Positions 62,082-64,000 of a DNA stretch of 64,000 nucleotides are shown one piece after another. A program made the position numbers and the translations under genes. Positions within the stretch are counted from its first letter, which is position 1; each line of letters starts with the position of its first letter. This DNA comes from an uncultured Paraburkholderia sp. (GTDB lineage Bacteria > Pseudomonadota > Gammaproteobacteria > Burkholderiales > Burkholderiaceae), in assembly GCA_940747215.1 (NCBI GenBank), contig CALNWS010000020.1:1-64000 (forward strand), given 5' to 3'. The notes beneath the pieces were generated by a model that did not search any database, had not been told where the DNA came from, and saw nothing but the letters and a program-made list of their open reading frames with translations.

Positions 62082-64000
62082 TGAACCGGACCGATGCTTT
62101 CCTCGAACGCGCCGCGCATCCGCCCGACGCACACGCTCACGCGCACCCGGCACCGCAGGACGGCGAGACTGCGCGTTGCCGTACGAATCGGCCGCGCTGC
62201 ATGTGAGCGGCGAAGCCACCTACACCGACGACGTGCCCGAACTGCAAGGCACGCTGCACGCTGCGCTGGGCCTGTCGCGCCATGCGCACGCGAAAATCGT
62301 CTCCATCGATCTCGACGCCGTGCGCCGCGCGCCCGGTGTGGTCGCCGTGCTTAGCGCCGAAGACATTCCCGGCGAAAACAATTGCGGTCCCGTGCTGCGC
62401 GAGACGACCCGATCCTCGCCGCGAACGAAGTGCTGTATCTCGGTCAACCGGTATTCGTCATCGTGGCGGAAACGCATGAGCTTGCGCGCCGCGCGGCGGC
62501 GCTCGCAAAAAGCGATGACGTGGTGTTGTTATGAGCCGCTCGAAGCGATCTTCACGCCCGCCGACGCGAAGGCGGCGAAAAGTTTCGTCCTGCCGCCGCT
62601 GCATCTGAAACGCGGCGAGCCCGATGCGAAGATCGCGGCCGCGCCGCATCGCATCAAGGGCGCGTTCGAAGTGGGCGGCCAGGAGCAGTTTTATCTCGAA
62701 GGGCAGATCGCCTATGCGGTGCCGAAAGAGATGGACGGCATGCTCGTCTACAGTTCGACACAGTATCCGAGCGAGATGCAGCAGCTCGTCGCGCATATGT
62801 TCGAATGGCCTGCGCATAACGTGGTGTGCGAATGCCGGCGCATGGGCGGCGGCTTCGGCGGCAAGGAATCGCAGTCGGCGCTGTTCGCGTGTGTCGCCTC
62901 GCTTGCGGCGAAAATGCTGCGCCGGCCGGTCAAACTGCGCGCCGATCGCGACGACGACTTCATGATCACGGGCAAGCGCCACGACGCGATCTAAGAATAC
63001 GAAGCGGGCTTCGACGAGCACGGCCGCATTCTCGGCGCACGCGTGGAAATCGCGCTGCGCGCGGGCTTTTCCGCCGACCTGTCGGGCGCGGCCGCGACGC
63101 GCGCCGTCTGTCACTTCGACAACACGTATTACCTGTCGGACGTCGACATCGTCGCGCTGTGCTGCAAGACCAACACGCAGTCGAACACGGCCTTTCGCGG
63201 CTTCGACGGCCCGCAGGGCGCACTCGTCATGGAAGTGATGTTCGACAGCATCGCGCGCAGTTGCAATGCGATCCGCTCGACGTGCGCCTCGCCAACTACT
63301 ACGGCATCGGCGAACGCGATACGACGCCGTACGGACAGCGCGTCGAAGACAACATCATCGCGCCGCTCACCGACGAACTGCTCACCACGAGCGACTATCG
63401 CGCCCGCCGCGCCGCGCTCACCGCCTTCAATGCGACGAGCCCGGTGCTGAAACGCGGCCTTGCATTTTCGCCGGTGAAGTTCGGCATTTCGTTCAACGTG
63501 CCGTTTCTGAATCAGGCCGGTGCGCTGGTGCACGTGTACAAGGGCGGCTCCGTGCTCGTCAATCACGGCGGCACGGAGATGGGTCAGGGGCTCAACACGA
63601 AAGTTGCGCAGGTCGTCGCGAACAAATTCGGCTTGCCGCTCTCGCGTGTTCGCGTGATGGCCACGGATACGTCGAAGATCGAGAACACGTCCGCCACTGC
63701 CGCGTCGACCTGAACGGCAAGGCAGCCGAAGCCGCGGCGCGAACCGTGCGCGAACGCCTCACGGAACTCGCGGCGAAGCAGCTTGGCGGTGCAGCGCAAG
63801 ACGTGACGTTCGCGAACGGCGAGGTGCTCGCCAACGGCGGCGCGATCCCGTTCGAATAGCTCGTCGGCGCGGTGATCGACACGCTCACCGGCGAATGGGG
63901 GCTCGTGCGCGCCGACATGCTGCACGATGCCGGGCAGTCGATCAATCCGGCCATCAACATCGGGCAGGTGGAAGGCGGCTTCATTCAGGGCATGGGCTGG
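62081..64000 (+). pseudogene. xdhB: Xanthine dehydrogenase molybdopterin subunit, broken, runs off the window
   Basis: From ATG at 62081, after early shifts: ESAALHVSGEATYTDDVPEL, QGTLHAALGLSRHAHAKIVS, VGGQEQFYLEGQIAYAVPKE and CRRMGGGFGGKESQSALFAC (MoCo-binding GGGFGGKE). A TAA at about 62992 follows KRHDAI (Tyr or similar expected). Then NTAFRGFDGPQGALVMEVMF, shifted DVRLANYYGIGERDTTPYGQ, and GSVLVNHGGTEMGQGLNTKV. A gap near 63705, then GKAAEAAARTVRERLTELAA, a TAG at about 63857-63859 after IPFE, and DAGQSINPAINIGQVEGGFI. The window ends inside the gene. Purine oxidation via this operon is lost. Confidence 0.9.

Overview
The window looks like chromosomal DNA from a Burkholderiaceae bacterium (Burkholderia, Paraburkholderia or Caballeronia type). 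Signs are high G+C, the gene orders rpsP-rimM-trmD-rplS and gyrA-serC-pheA-hisC-tyrA-aroA-cmk-rpsA-ihfB-lapA-lapB-ugd-hldE-hldD-cysM, a separate heptose kinase gene and a beta-proteobacterial tmRNA. Its main character is decay. About half of the recognisable protein genes are broken by frameshifts, in-frame stops (mostly TAG), internal deletions, gene-to-gene fusions and short tandem duplications. No insertion sequence, prophage, CRISPR array or restriction/defence locus is visible. That pattern fits a host-restricted symbiont in mid genome reduction, such as the leaf-nodule 'Candidatus Burkholderia' lineage. This assignment is an inference from the decay pattern. A low-quality assembly could produce some of the frameshifts, but the essential genes are clean, which argues against that as the whole explanation.

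Layout. 1-1235: remnants of a CobD/CbiB-family gene fused by deletion to a decayed CoA-pyrophosphatase-like Nudix gene. 1291-3850: intact ribosomal/tRNA-modification operon with a near-consensus promoter. 3949-10202: decayed PQQ-type sugar dehydrogenase, intact TM2 gene, decayed PA0069-family radical SAM gene under a LexA-type palindrome, intact Lrp regulator beside a broken dadA, and a broken acyl-CoA dehydrogenase. 10322-12069: intact etfA/etfB. 12376-14030: dead methionine ABC transporter with a metN::metI deletion fusion. 14223-16861: broken hydrolase, enoyl-CoA hydratase and histone-deacetylase-like genes. 17060-29811: mostly intact core (mltB, cysM, hldD, hldE, ugd, lapB, lapA, ihfB, rpsA, cmk, aroA) with a broken comEA-like gene. 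29830-34187: tyrA and hisC are broken, pheA has lost its ACT domain to a TAG stop, and serC is intact. 34553-41155: intact DUF2059 gene, gyrA, ompA-like gene, ubiG and tmRNA; gph is frameshifted. 41383-64000: largely decayed accessory genes, with intact islands of a cation diffusion facilitator, a TPR/glycosyltransferase-like gene, a citrate/tricarballylate-type MFS transporter and dsbB. The window ends inside a decayed xdhAB operon.

What is kept is translation, LPS heptose and envelope functions, DNA topology, ubiquinone, serine, chorismate supply and electron-transfer flavoprotein. What is being lost is catabolism (D-amino acids, acyl-CoA, purines, amides), methionine uptake, environmental transport and regulation, and the last steps to tyrosine plus one histidinol-phosphate aminotransferase. 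I found no convincing new multi-gene system. The best leads are the 42-bp LexA-containing palindrome, the ACT-less PheA, the many TAG stops in a CTAGG context, the CTA 3' end of the tmRNA gene, and the recurrent 18-22 bp tandem duplications.
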